In this document: piece by piece, positions 23,946-35,870 of the stretch
Position numbering within the stretch: position 1 is the stretch's first letter
Layout: every line of letters starts with the position of its first letter
Source: Sparassis latifolia
Lineage: Eukaryota; Basidiomycota; Agaricomycetes; Polyporales; Sparassidaceae
Direction of reading: 5' to 3'
Assembly: GCA_018466975.1 (NCBI GenBank)
Contig: CM031559.1
Coordinates: 558,001-622,000, forward strand
Length of the DNA stretch: 64,000 nucleotides
Translations under genes and position numbers: made by a program
The notes under the pieces: generated by a model
Seen by the model: the letters and a program-made list of their open reading frames with translations, nothing else
Database searches by the model: none
What the model was told of the DNA's origin: nothing

Positions 23946-24525
23946 CCTCTGAGGACCGCCCCGTGGGAACATCGAAGTGACATTGCCGTTGACAGGCTGT
24001 CGCGGCAGCACGACTAGCCTCGTAGTCAGCTTCCTGTAAACGCGTCTGTGGCAGACACTCCGTCTACGCGTCTGTACAGTGTACGGTCACCGTCGCATAA
24101 CTTATGCAATACACTATCGCCGCTTTCACGCATCCTAAATCCTCAAGACCTCACCTGCTGACCCTGCATCTTGCAGTTGTTCCTCGAGACTGTCCGTGTC
24201 CCCTGTATTAGACTCAGGGATCAATTCACTCAACGAACGCGTCCTTATGTCTTCGAAACCCGCCGAGTGGTTGTTGGCTTCCGGGTCAATATCCAGGCGG
24301 TTTGCCTCAGTTTGAGCATGGGACAGACAAGTAGAAAGAGCACTAGATGTTTCATGCTGAGTTTCCGTGGTGTCAGAGCTCTCCATGGGGACGCCAGAGT
24401 GAAAAGGCAGAGCGCCAGTGGCACGACGCGTCTGTGGCTGCAACTTTACGAGCGCTTAAGATTCGTACGTCGAATTGCCGTCGGCATGATCAAACTCCGC
24501 TTTCCCACGGGGCGGTCCTCAGAGG
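23946..24525. repeat. 24-bp perfect inverted repeat pair
   Basis: CCTCTGAGGACCGCCCCGTG... at 23946-23969 recurs exactly, inverted, at 24502-24525. Similarity continues weakly inward (TTGCCGTTGAC against TGCCGACGGC), and ACGCGTCTGTGG occurs at about 24,036 and 24,427. This may be an old transposon or an inverted duplication. Confidence 0.6.
24135..24443 (-). CDS. Doubtful small acidic hypothetical protein
   Basis: A 102-codon minus-strand frame with acidic, Ser/Thr/Glu-rich composition (S-S-D-T-T-E-T-Q; S-N-T-G-D-T-D-S-L-E-E) that looks more protein-like than its neighbours. No domain and no clear splice partners; it lies inside the inverted repeat pair. Could be chance. Confidence 0.2.
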   Translation of the reverse strand: MQPQTRRATGALPFHSGVPMESSDTTETQHETSSALSTCLSHAQTEANRLDIDPEANNHSAGFEDIRTRSLSELIPESNTGDTDSLEEQLQDAGSAGEVLRI

Positions 24526-25165
24526 GCAAGTCGCGCATGATCTCAGCCTCTATTAGAAAGGAACGATTGTCTTCCGCTAACTAGAGGCTGTATTTATGAG
24601 CCTAGTGGTAGCGATGCTTTTGGATGACCTGCGGCGGAAGCGATAGCTATTTTCCAAGACACGAACGCGTGTCGACTGGCCTCAGGGCGTGAACGTGGAC
24701 CAAAGTGTGACTCGTGAGCTGCGGTTCTTGCTTCACTGTGTTTTGACAGTTAGACAAATGACAGGGGATTCCCTGCATTAACATGATTGGCGCATCTCCA
24801 AGTTTCTTCAAGATTCTAATCACCGTAGCAGAATGTGTAGCGCAGGCAGTATCCAACAGTATCCAACAAAACCCACTGTTATTGTACATGTGCCCGAGAT
24901 ACTTCGACGTACACAATAGGATCTGACCATCAACTGAAACATGCATCGCACGGAAATCCTACATTGAATGTCCAACATTCGGGCTGAGCTAGGTATTTGT
25001 CCGGGTTACAGGTATGAAGGAGTAAATCAAAAAACGTAGCCTTTCTCCAGCTACTCAAGAAAGATGGATCAGTGCTAGCAAGAAGAGCATGATATACACA
25101 TTCACAGAAAGGTCAGCTCGAAATTTCTGACAAGTAATCTGCTCGGTGACTTTCATCACTACAGA
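24526..25165. other. Intergenic
   Basis: No supported gene. A minus-strand frame at 24,647-24,946 has no recognisable domain. Confidence 0.4.
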
Positions 25166-27060
25166 CTACCATGGCGGCCAGTACCTGTGTGTCGACTCCG
25201 TGCACACAGTCGGCCAAGCCGAAAAGCGAGACGCGCGCACAGCGTCATCTGACGAAACGACCCGAACTACGTCCACGCACAGCTTCATCCTGATCAACTG
25301 TGTGAGGGCGGAGCCGTGGGCATCGTCCGCGTGGCACTCAACAATAAGAGTGTCGAGGCGGTATCCCAATGCCGCACGGATAGATGTGAGGGCGACAATG
25401 TCGTCAATTACGTCAAGATCCACAAAGCTGTGCCTTTCTCCGCAGATTCGCACCGTAGAAAGGACAGGACAGAGGAGCGTCAGGCCGACGGGTGTATCAT
25501 GGGGCGTTGCCAGAAATTTAAGAACGCTGGGAAGCAGAGGATGCTTGTAGGCATCGCCGATCCGCAGTATCAATGTCGTCAATGACATCGGCAGCGACAA
25601 CAGCAGACCAAAGCCGCCGTGTTTGCGGACAATGTACGAATCCGTGATGCGAAGCTCCCGCACATGTTGCAGGGGCCAGTCTCTCCACTGGATTGGCCCA
25701 TGGTCGTACAGGTCCGACCAGCCGCGCGAGAACTGAGGAAATTCCACGCGAAGACCAGACAATGCGTTTGTGGTCGTCACCACCAGACTCGTATCCTCTA
25801 TCTGAATAGCTCGCAAATCAAGGGTATCCGCATCGTCAAAAGCGGGTTTATCCAACCAGGTAAAGTTGAATTGGGGCGGAAAGGAGCGTTGGCCGAAGAT
25901 GCGTACGGCGATACCCTTGGGCCTGCTAGCATTCCCCATGAGCAAAGACGTGAGCCTCGACATCGCTTGTTGGGAGCCTCCCAGAGCAAGCCTACGGAGA
26001 CACCTTAACGTAATTGCATCTATGAATTCATCGTTGAGTGCTATGTCGAGGGCCAACTGCGAGACCACAAGCTCCTCGAGTCTGGGACATTCAGACAAGA
26101 ACTCGGCAACATCCCGCAGGTCCACGGGTGCATTTGCTCGTGGCTGGAATGAGCATATGCAGAGATGTGTGAGATTCGGAAACTGATTCCCTGGCAGCCA
26201 CTGCATTGATTGCAATGTCAATACCGATAAGCGCCGTGTATCTCCACGGAATAGCAAAGGTTGGGGAGTATCATCTGGCCGTGAGATGGAATGGAGCGAC
26301 AAGATCTCAAGTTGTGGAGCAGAAAATGTGGTGTAGGTTCGCATCCGACGGGAGAAAGGGGCTTCGGGTTCATGAGCACGCAAGTTCAGATGTCGAATTC
26401 GTGGGGTTGACAAGCTGAAGAGAAATAGTTCCAGTAGTCCATCTGGATATTCATCATCAACATCGACTGTGAGAGGTAACGCCTTAGAGCGTCGTAATAA
26501 CATAGCAGTGGTGTACGGGACGTGATCATGATTGTATAAGTGGATCCAGAGCTCAGGCGTATTGATAGCGACATGTCGCCATCGATGGCAAACGTGGGTG
26601 ATGGTCTTGAGCCTTTTTATGGAGACTGGCTGGACGGATAAGAAAGGCCAGAGAAAGGTGTCATCATTATTGTTTCGTACACGATAGTCGTCGTCTTTGC
26701 GGGAGTCTTGGTACAGAACGTATTGAAAGATAAGACCGAGGATATCGGGTGAGCACTGATTGACAGAAGATGCCACGTTGATGGATTGTCTGACTAGGGG
26801 TAAAGCGAGGGCCAATATACCTTCAACAACCAGCAACTGTACGGTCACACAGAAACACCGTTATTCAGTTTACAAGTGCATACTATGACCATGAAACACT
26901 AACGTCGTCGGTGCTGTGTGCGCATTACAGGCAGTCCGATGAGCCATTGCTTGGCCGAACACTAACGTACGCACCTCACAGTATGGCGTCCTTCGTAGAT
27001 TCTCGAGAGCAATATTTGTGCCGCTTGCAGGACGGAAGGTAGGTCCTGGGACGCTGCCAT
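25166..27060 (-). CDS. F-box/LRR-like protein
   Basis: Probable SCF adaptor. Exon 1 is 27060-26980 (27 codons, M-A-A-S-Q-D-L-P-S-V), exon 2 is 26836-25166, with a 143-bp intron (donor GTGAGG, acceptor TACAG). Both exon ends are phase 0, so the long frame gains an ATG. About 584 aa. The degenerate F-box is N-Q-C-S-P-D-I-L-G-L-I-F-Q-Y-V, followed by I-T-H-V-C-H-R-W-R-H-V-A-I-N-T-P-E-L-W, the common Agaricomycete arrangement. The rest is irregular Leu-rich sequence (S-A-P-Q-L-E-I-L-S-L-H-S; F-P-N-L-T-H-L-C-I). It differs clearly in sequence from the F-box gene at 11.8 kb. Confidence 0.85.
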
Positions 27061-27863
27061 CACGGCAGGAGTAACGGGTACTTCAATGAGTATTCGTTAG
27101 ACTTCCGCGTGGTCTGCAATAATATGGTTATTCCGAGAGTAGAAACGTCAAGATATTTTTACCTAAGGTACTGGGAGAAGGAGGGACGACGCAAGTTGGG
27201 CTAGCGGTACGTAGTACTTGCACGACGATGGGCGCTTCGATCGATCTGATCTCATTGATATCCAGTGCCGCAGTGCGTCCAAGGGCGCCGCCGCCAACCT
27301 GCACCTGCAAAGCTGCAAGTACCAAGACTCCAAGAGTTCTGCTCGGAAATTCTTAGTTTATCACATCGTCCAAATTTCCCTCCCCAACTCATAGCTGATG
27401 TAAAGTCATTGCGGAGCCATTTTCCGCAGCGCAGTATGAGCGTAAAGTTGCCGAGCCACTGTAAGACATTTGATGATCGGCTTACGAATGAGAGAAAGGG
27501 CAAGGAGACAATGTGGTCACTCCAAAGATGAGTCTGTCATCGCATATCGATGGAGGATAGTACGCTATAGCATGGATCAATGGAATGAATCGTTGGAATC
27601 AGCGGCCACTCAGCGCTCAGCCATTGAATTCTACTGAGTCTAAGCCATCGAATGGTCGGGAACTACAACATATGCCATATATATACCCTTCGCAATGCTA
27701 AGTGAACGATGTCAAACCGTTCAGAGAAAGAACACCGAACATTCGTATAAATAGTTTAGATCGTGCCTGCACTTTCTCCCTGAATACCCAGAGCCTCCTA
27801 GCGGATCTCGAGACGGCAGGAACTGGGCCACCTGGACATTCAAGTCGATCCTCATCTCGAGGA
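27061..27863. other. Intergenic
   Basis: A minus-strand open stretch near 27,128-27,325 (I-N-E-I-R-S-I-E-A-P-I-V-V-Q-V-L) reads somewhat like protein but could not be joined to a start or to the F-box gene. Confidence 0.35.
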
Positions 27864-28699
27864 TCACCTGAACACCCAAGTCGTTGTTCCTCCATGCCGC
27901 ACCTCGAAATCCAGCTGCTCCCACTTCTCAGCCAAGGCTGGAAACCTCTTCACGAATTCATGGACCCTTCCATGAGCCTCAGCCACGAATTCATCTGGCA
28001 GCCAATTGAGACTGGAGTGCCGGACGCCAAAGGCACCCTGGTTCTTGACAATCCGCAGAAGCCGGGCGATGTCATTCACGTCGTCGCCCTGCTTCACTTG
28101 CATGTGTGCCTGGTCAGAGTCGCGATGGTCTTTCCAGCCCTTCAGCTTCATCAACAACAGAGGCACCAGTGGCATGACCGGCAGGGCCACCTGGTGCGCC
28201 TGCCCCGGGCGTGGAGAGACGACCACATCGGTGATGTGTTCCACAGGGACACGAGGTAGGCTCATCAACCCGGGAACAAGAATGTCGACTTTGCACTTGC
28301 GCTCACGCTGCTCTGGGCGTGACGACAGCTTATACCACAGTACTCTGTAGTCGGCATTCTGGTTCCTGGATGGAGCTCTGAGGAAGAAAGAGCTGTCCCC
28401 CTCGATGAGCATCTGCTTGAGCCTCTCGCAGTCCGCCGCAGTTCTATACTGATCTGAAATCACGAGAAGGTCCACGTCCTGTATCAACAGTTTGGAATCG
28501 CAACAGTCAGCCAAGGCGCAACTTCGTCAGGCATTCGACTCACGTTGGGAGTTCTGTTCGAGCCACTCAACGCACTGTTGCCGTATACCCAGCACGCTGT
28601 ACTCCCGAAGAGACAGCATGGCTGACCACGGTTGGCAAAGATAGTGACCGCTTTCTTGGCGACGGTTAGTATCTCGTCAATTTTCGCGGAGCTGGGCAT
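27864..28699 (-). CDS. Nucleotidyltransferase-fold protein
   Basis: Two exons, 28699-28544 and 28478-27864, across a 65-bp intron; 256 aa. The N-terminal part shows the polymerase-beta-like nucleotidyltransferase signature: hydrophobic strand then F-G-S-T-A (residues 31-35), and after the splice D-V-D-L-L-V (residues 53-58), the two acidic residues expected to bind metal. The third carboxylate may be in K-V-D-I-L-V (around residue 110). The family in fungi is poorly characterised; some members resemble MNT/antitoxin-like or aminoglycoside-type transferases. No signal peptide. Substrate unknown. Confidence 0.75.
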
Positions 28700-28755
28700 T
28701 GTGTGTGGTGGGATGATGGAGGTATGAAGGAGGTTGTAGAGTGCCCAGTGGCAGA

Positions 28756-28764
28756 CCTTTATAT
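28756..28764 (-). promoter_or_regulatory. TATA box of the nucleotidyltransferase gene
   Basis: Minus-strand ATATAAAGG, 57 bp upstream of the ATG at 28699. Confidence 0.55.
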
Positions 28765-29136
28765 GCACAGAGTCTGAACAAAGAGCTGCCACGCCTCCGA
28801 ACAAGATAACGATGATTGGGCGCCACTGTAAGGTCCTTACAGTGGCCTGAGCTTCCTTCTTCCCATGACTGGAATCATATCCTATTCTAGCCAACGGTGC
28901 AAGATCATTAACATGCAAACCACTGTGCCACTCAAAAATGTATAGTTAAATAGCCTGGATTGTACAGTAGATAAGTTATGGGTAACGAACGTTCGAGGGA
29001 ATTTAGATCGCACAGGTATATATAGTTCCGACCACCACGTCATTAATCATTGGTCTACTCTGAATCATCACAAATGTACAGTCGTGAGCAATAAAAATCT
29101 TCCAAACACGAACAGCAGACTTTTCTCTACAAACGC
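28765..29136. other. Intergenic between two minus-strand genes
   Basis: AT-rich; contains an ACAGGTATATATAGTTCC stretch at about 29,013. No gene seen. Confidence 0.4.
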
Positions 29137-30098
29137 CTACACGTTCGAGCGCCGGCCAAAGGAATTAGTCGGGCCAGTGAATGCGTAGTTCCTCTGCGCT
29201 TCGGCGCCCCACGCGGATTGCGTGGGCTCATATGCGCTCTTCATAATTGGTGAGGGCTGTGCAGCGTTTGCATAGGTGTTGTCATAAGGAGCGGCGTCAT
29301 AAGTGGTGCGCATAACATTGCTGTTGTCAGCGACAGGTGCCGGGTACGCAGTGATGATGGGCCTCGTGCCTTTCTCGTCATCCCCGAGCCCAGCCTCCTC
29401 GTTAAGTTGCCCGACGTAGTCGAACACAATGGCGATCCCGGCTGAAGGATAGAAATGAATCAGTAATGCTTCATATAGAATTGGACATAAACACGCCTCA
29501 CCAATCTGGAAGAGCCAAACAATGACCAGCACGATCACAATGACGATTCTGATGGTCTCGAAGCCCTTCTTGCAGACATAGTGTACCACTTGCTCGGCAC
29601 TTTCTTCGCCTTCGAGCGATGAACACTCGTTTGCGTCTCGGTGGAACAATCGCCAGATCCAGTAGATGCCCACGCCGATAGTCAAGAGGGTGTTGAAGAC
29701 TAGGAAAACTGCGTATTTCTTGACCAATGAACGAATGGCACCAAGGGAGCCGATCAGTCTGCGGAAACATGTGAGCAATCAGAGCGGGTGAACCACTCTC
29801 GGACAAACGTACCCAAGAAGGGCGGTCACGACGAGGAGGGTGTAGGTAATGCTGAAAAGAATGAGCGCGACCTCCTCATCTTTGTCGAGGGAGACCTGGT
29901 GGGTAGCTGCAACAGAAGGTTCACATTCATAAGCCCCAGTAGGATGAAGAGGTGCCTGCACTCACTGTATTGGTGCACTCCATACCATCCGACCGCAGAG
30001 AAGGCAACGCCGGCGAGAAAGTTGATGAGGGCGCTGCAAGCGGCACCGAATCTGACCGGCAGACAGCAGCAGAACATGCGTGTGCGGACAGCTCCCAT
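29137..30098 (-). CDS. Tetraspan membrane protein
   Basis: Exons 30098-29966, 29906-29813, 29758-29502, 29441-29137; introns of 59, 54 and 60 bp; 262 aa. A C-C-C-L-P-V-R-F start precedes the first of four hydrophobic segments: F-L-A-G-V-A-F-S-A-V-G-W; V-A-L-I-L-F-S-I-T-Y-T-L-L-V-V; V-F-N-T-L-L-T-I-G-V-G-I-Y-W; I-R-I-V-I-V-I-V-L-V-I-V-W-L-F. Between segments 3 and 4 a hydrophilic loop has two cysteines (N-E-C-S-S; H-Y-V-C-K), which could pair outside the cell or in a lumen. The C-terminal 90 residues are polar and Tyr/Pro/Asn-rich. Topology resembles tetraspanins, but I see no CCG motif, so I do not call it one. Localisation and role unknown. Confidence 0.8.
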
Positions 30099-31058
30099 CG
30101 TGACTGCTCGTTAAATTAACCGTGAAGATAGAAGATTCGTCGCTAAAGATTAGCGGAAAAATACAGAGAGACCACGAAAAAAAGAGGGCAAAAGTGATGG
30201 TGGAAAGAGAGGCGCAGCCTAAAATTCCATGATGCATCTCTAGGGTTATATACATCGGAGGGCTAAGCTGTTGCGGTGTTTCAGGTTGATCTTTCGGTGA
30301 TGGGGATGGAGTCGCAGTGCCACTGCCATCGCCGGCTGTTGATTTGGCGTACAACGCTTCCGTTCCACTGCAATTTGCTCAGGCTATCTACCCAAACATT
30401 TCACGGAACATGCTGGAGATATGTTCATAGCAAGTGTTGGTAAAGTGTGCTAGTAAGCAGAGTAAATTCGAGATGAACGACGCGCACTGGCACTTGCCGT
30501 CAGGATCACATGACAAGCTACTCGATCATTTTGCACAGCTCGCCATTCGGGTGGCAGTTGGGCAGTTGGGACAGATTATTCCTCTCATTTGGTAGCAGCA
30601 AGACCCAGCAACTCCAGACGAAAAGAGAGGCACAGCATTGGCTCCCAGTCAAGGCATTTGACACCCGCGACAGCAGCGCCTCATTGACACCGTAACGACA
30701 CAACCGTCACGGAGCCTGGGTATTCTTACGCGCTTGGTCAATCAATCAGCGCGCCTCTCCGTCTTGTCGACGTGGTGCAAGCCGTCCAACTTGGAGCATA
30801 TACGCCATGGAGGAGTTGCGGGTCTTTCTGCTAGATGCCACACTTCAAATTTGGAGATCAATGAATGATTTGAGCCCGAGCATGAAAACGATCGCCTACG
30901 CAATCGACAGAAGTCCAAACAATAATGGAACGCAGACCATGACATCGTATCGACACATTTTTTATGATCAACATCGAAGACAGTTACCCATACAAAACGT
31001 ACAATTCCATGTCGCACATACGCGGACGAGTCCTCGCCCAACATACAACAAAGATTGC
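30099..31058. other. Intergenic
   Basis: 5' flank of the tetraspan gene and 3' flank of the reductase gene. No supported gene. Confidence 0.45.
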
Positions 31059-32443
31059 TCACAGCACGTCCAGACCCATCCAGCTGCAAGCCCCGAGTAT
31101 GACGGCACCGACAAGTGCTGCGATGGCTGCCCGGCGGAGGTAGGTGCGTGCGGTGATGCGACGCGCACCCATGATGCCAGCGGCGTCGATCGCGGCAATA
31201 TCCTCCTTCGTGAGTTCTATCACGATTGGCATTTTCAAGTGAGACATCTGACGTATTCAAACTAGTCTGACACGCACCCAGCTCTCCTGCAGCCATGTAA
31301 CCCTCCATACGCTCCTTCTTCGTACTCGAACTAAGGTCAGGAAAGATTAACTCATGGTCTTATCTCGATTCGACAGTGCACGTACGTCACGACCACGGTG
31401 CCCTTGGCCTTCGCCCACGCAAGAAGAACCTGCTCAGGCTTCGCGTTGAGGCGCTCTGAGATAGCTTCGACTGGAGCATCAACGGGACCACCAGGTTGGC
31501 GGGTCAGTGGGCTAGGTAAGCCCAATGAGTCACAAAAACATGCCTTAAATCTAAGTACGCACATAAGGGCACTATACGCCTCGCTGACAACGCCATGGTT
31601 GTTTCCATATTCGACGATAGGCCACTGTTGCTCAAGAGCATATGGATGAAAGATAATCTATGAGCAGGACCCGAGCGATCAGCAAAGCGGAGTTAATGTG
31701 AATTAAAGGGCTTCACACCTGGTTCGCGACAGGTTTGACCTTACAGGACGCAAGGAGCGTTTCGAGCTGCTGCACGTTGAAATTGCTCACACCGATGCTC
31801 CTGGACACCTTGTTGTAAATTGCAATCAGACGACGACGTCGGAAAAAACTGACTTCGCTAAACCATCAGTTTTGATCTTCTCCATCTTCGCCCAAGCAGT
31901 AGGGATGTCCGGCCGGGCCAAACCAGGGGAGTGGATGAGGTAGAGATCCACATACTTCACACCGAGCTGCGCCGGAATGTCAGCTGGCAGTAGATGAGAG
32001 TAGTTACATCAATACGCACATTTTCCAGACTGTTTTGGATAGACGTCTCGACGTCCAAGCCGTCCAATCCCGAGTACTTGGTAGTGATGAATACATCTGT
32101 CCGTGCCAGACCACTTTCCGCGAATGCAAGGCCTGCCTCCCTTTCGTTCCTATATGACTGGGCAGTGTCTGCGTGAGGCATTGATTTATGTCGTGCGGAG
32201 TAGAGGCGGAGGGATGAGATGTTAGCTTGACATACCGATGTGCTCGAAGCCTACAGAGAGAGCCTCATCGACATGGTCGATAGTCGACTGTCCCTGTCCG
32301 AGTGTCCAAGTGCCATAGGCAATGCTCGGGATGCTGTACCCTAAACGAAACAGGACATGTCAGAATCAAGTGTTTAACACAGCCCCCGGCATTGTGCACC
32401 CGATCTACTCACCGTCGTTCAGCTTAATCAAGTCCCAAGTCAT
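31059..32443 (-). CDS. Aldo/keto reductase with C-terminal membrane anchor
   Basis: NADPH-dependent reductase of the AKR superfamily. About eight short exons from ATG 32443; clear ones are 32443-32413, 32340-32236, 32168-32020 and from 31966 on, with the last exon ending at 31059. The catalytic tetrad is visible: Asp and Tyr in D-T-A-Q-S-Y, Lys in I-T-T-K-Y, His in Y-L-I-H-S-P. S-I-G-V-S-N-F (NADPH site), N-Q-I-type and P-E-Q-V-L-L-A-W-A blocks follow. After the usual A-I-D-A-A-G end come a short basic stretch (A-R-R...L-R-R) and a hydrophobic run A-A-I-A-A-L-V-G-A-V-I-L-G-A, then a few residues to the stop. That layout fits a tail-anchored protein. One internal junction near 31,840 has a weak donor, so exon borders there are uncertain. 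Confidence 0.8.
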
Positions 32444-32754
32444 TTCGATGACTGCTCAAGGTTACGGGAAACAGGAGAACTGCACAAAGGTCAGGTTGCG
32501 CATGTCGTGGGTATTATACCCGTGGAAGAAAGATGTCACCACGGTCACGCCGCATGGCCAAGGTTCCTGTGCTGAAAATAGGGGACATCCGCTGCGGACT
32601 CGGAGGCAGTACTAGTTATTGCTGCCCCTTGACTCGGGTTAGGGGCATACAACGTCATAGACAGACGATCAACTTCCGTATTGCCATGTCATCCGAATAA
32701 TCGCGAACAAGTTTGTAAGAGGGTAAAAAAACATAGAGACAGCAACACACAGAA

Positions 32755-34580
32755 CTACATCTGCAGGAAAGACTCCTTCCCTTCTGACTTCAGAAACTTC
32801 CTCGTGATATGTTTTCCCTGCGCACTACCACTGCTTGATCGGATACTGTCAGCCGGACGAGAGGACTGAAGAGGCCTGCCAGGGGAGCGCAGGGCTGGCT
32901 TGGTAGAGGTAGTTTCAGAGTACCCAGAAGGAAGAGAGTGACGGGGCCGGAACAGAGACTTGATCCCGGAAACTCTTGGAGTCACAGACGAGCGTGGAGC
33001 AGGCAACTTTGAGGGCATCGGCACATCATGATCGAGAGAATGACGGGGAACAGGAGGACCGCAATTTGTTTTGGGATCTGGCGGATGCGTTTTGGAGGTT
33101 TGGGGGGCTTCTAGAATACGATGAGGTGTCAGTGGATTCGGAAGTTGGGTGGTAGCGAGAGAGCGATGCGGAAGACGTCTTGATGGCTTGTGCGCATATT
33201 GAGAGCTGTCATGATAAATAGGTGAAGTAATTGTAGGAGAGGAGGTACCGTCGGGCAGAGGAGAGACTGTGAGAGAGCCGCGACGACACGAAGGGACCTG
33301 CTTGAACATTATAGCAACTCGACGGATGACGTTGAATACACACGAACCTTGAGTCCGGATTCAGGCTTAGTCGAGCGGCAGTTGGACTTCGGCGCGGTTA
33401 CGTCCGCCTTCGAGTTGGTGTATGGATGCACATAGCTGCCCCCAGCGGGTGATACGAGTAGCGCAGTATCCATATCGGACCAGGACACAGTAGGCGGTCG
33501 AGGGATCGGAAGACACTTCACCTTGGTGGCCAGATGCTCCAAGTCGATCAGCAAATCCAGAAAATCTCGCGGGAAGCCCAGATGTTCCTTCGTCATGTTC
33601 TGGTATCCGTTGTTCCTCCGCGAATTACACGTACCCTCTTCTTCGTCCGTAGCAGGCAGACAGGGCATGTTATCAAGAACCGGTAAAGAGCTTTTTATGA
33701 GATCGCTAGGCCCAGGGGCTGAGTACTCCATAGCATGTACAAGCGTAGCTGCAGAGCGGCTGCGAGATGAATCAAGACTAGGCGCAGGATGCTGTATGGT
33801 TCCTCTGGACACGGGCTTCACACTGTAGATATGGATCGGCGAACACTCGTGAAGCGGCACGGCATGAATTGACTCAGAATCACCCAGAGCGGAGAAAGAT
33901 GGCGTTGCAAGGAGAAGAGATGATTCAGCCCAAAGCGCAGCAGACCCAACAGAAAGCATGGCAGAAGTGCGGAAAAGACGACTATACGATGTAGTCTTCT
34001 GGAGAGCTAGGAAGGACGGAGTAGGCAGAAGGATCGAAGAGGCTGGGATATGGCTCAACTCTGACGGAATACAGAGCGAGAGAGAGCTTTCTGGCGGAAT
34101 ATAGTTCATCGTATCAGAGGCGAACGCAATCGGCGTAGAGTGAGGAGCCACATCGACAACAGTACGGCTTCTACGACGACGTCCAGTTGCAGAAGACGGG
34201 ACGAGCGATGACGAAAGCTGTGTAACTGGAAGGAGTTGCGGAGCAGGCTTATGGCAGACAGCTTTGGGTGACTTGGGAATAAGACTCGGCCGCAGAGGCG
34301 CAGTGGGTGTACGACATGAGGGAGAAAGAACTGCAGCCTCGGTGGGACGTGTGTTCTGACATCTGTTCTCATGATCTGCATTCGCATCGGAAGAGCCGGC
34401 ACCAGCGTGATCATTGATAGCATCGGCAGTGACGTCCGATCCTCTGTTCTTGATCTCCCCGAACGTAGTTCTACGCCCCAGGGGAGAGGGCGTGGTGTGT
34501 TGCAGAGAGTAGCGCCGGGACATACGTCGGGTAGGATCGCTGACTGGGGGTGAAGTAAAAAGGTTTGCAGCAACTGCCAT
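32755..34580 (-). CDS. Ser/Pro-rich basic hypothetical protein
   Basis: Exons 34580-33348 and 33297-32755 join across a 49-bp intron (donor GTTCGT, acceptor AAGCAG) in phase 0, 591 aa. Without this splice there would be two touching frames. Sequence is mostly low-complexity Ser/Pro/Thr with Arg/Lys, rich in S-P and T-P sites (T-P-S-P-L-G-R-R-T-T-F-G-E-I), so it could be a CDK-type phosphorylation target. One ordered-looking helix, F-P-R-D-F-L-D-L-L-I-D-L-E-H-L-A, lies around residue 350. No recognised domain. The weak donor is the main doubt. Confidence 0.6.
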
Positions 34581-35088
34581 CCTTGGTCAATAAACACAAC
34601 GCTGGAGACGATAAGAAGAATGCCAGCGGTGGAAGAAAGAGATGAGAGTAGGTGTAACACCGTCTGCCCCTATTTCTGTCTCATGGACTGGATTGGTGTC
34701 TTACCCAAGAAGCTCGATCATATTCGAACGTAACACCAGAGCGCGAGAAACCACCACTGTAGGTCATAAGAAGGGCAACTTACCTACACATTCTTCTTGT
34801 TTTCGACTTATGGAAATTTTTGAAGGATGTCGCATCTACAGAATGCCACGTATTCAATTTGCTCCAGTTCTTCGGCCGTCTCTCGAGCGAATATTAGTGG
34901 ATCTCCATTTCCCACTGGACTTCCTGAATACCTGGTGAGTCGTAGTGTAAAAGTCAACCAATTCAAGGTGCATACACCGTACCAGTTGAGTTCTCGCGTG
35001 CCTGTGATGACTCGTCGACAGACACGAAGGATGTTTTGTGACTGACAAGTCACGACGTCTTCTGTCACAGTAGGGTCATCCGTTACAC
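34581..35088. other. Intergenic
   Basis: Upstream of the Ser/Pro-rich gene; short frames only. Confidence 0.4.
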
Positions 35089-35647
35089 GTCACGCGTCAC
35101 GTTGGATTTCTCATCCCGGAAGAATACACTATCTCATATAACGTTATTGTTGCCGCGAGTTGAGTTGAGTCGGACGAACTCGCCATAACTCGGTGGAGTG
35201 AGTTGGAGTGGGTTAAGGCTCTGGGCCAATCAGAAGCCAGGACTGGTCCATCTCGTATCAACTCGGTGGCGTCGACTCTCGAGTCGGTGCGGGTTGGCTA
35301 ACTCGACAGGTGAGGTGATTTGAGTTACCGAGTTGAACGTAACACTACATAACACATAGCATTGGCGCACGGATTTTCCTACGCATTGTGAGATTTTATG
35401 CATCATGACACTGGATTTTGGCTGTGAAGGGCAGCTTTGTACCGCCCAAGGCCTATGCACTATGAGGTATTATGCATTACAAAGTTATGTATTATGAGAT
35501 AGTGTACTGTATTGGACTACAGGATCCTCTGAGTGGGATGGAAGGGAGCACCCTACGCGTCTCTTCTCTGAGCTTGTGACCGAGTCTCGGTGGCAATACT
35601 ACGCTTTCCAAACCTAGCAAGACATTTGATCTCGCGTGACGCGTGAC
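35089..35647. repeat. Inverted 13-mers enclosing ACTCG-rich tract
   Basis: GTCACGCGTCACG (35089-35101) faces CGTGACGCGTGAC (35635-35647). Between them, about 35,157-35,335, ACTCG or its complement CGAGT recurs many times. It could be a degenerate MITE or a protein-binding cluster. The central ACGCGT is itself a palindrome, which makes a chance match easier. Confidence 0.35.
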
Positions 35648-35870
35648 ATATCACGACGGGATCTCCCAAGTTTTTGCGAGGTGCTTGAGCAGCTTGACAC
35701 ACCATTTGGTACATATATATGGCCTGTACATGATATCCTTTTCGTCAGCAATGGTATGGACTGAAATGTTGTTACTTTGCAGAGAAATTTTTTGGATGTG
35801 TCTCACGCAGGCGGCAGATGAGTTCACACAAACTGCGTTTGCAATGCTGATCGTACATATATTACAGACT

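Noticed and set aside
29962..30354. Minus-strand frame starting M-Y-A-K-S upstream of the tetraspan gene
   Set aside because: It is the leader of that gene in another frame; the four-helix protein starts at 30098.
34106..34660. 184-codon Leu/Arg-rich minus-strand frame
   Set aside because: Overlaps the longer Ser/Pro-rich gene on the same strand in another frame and has no start context.
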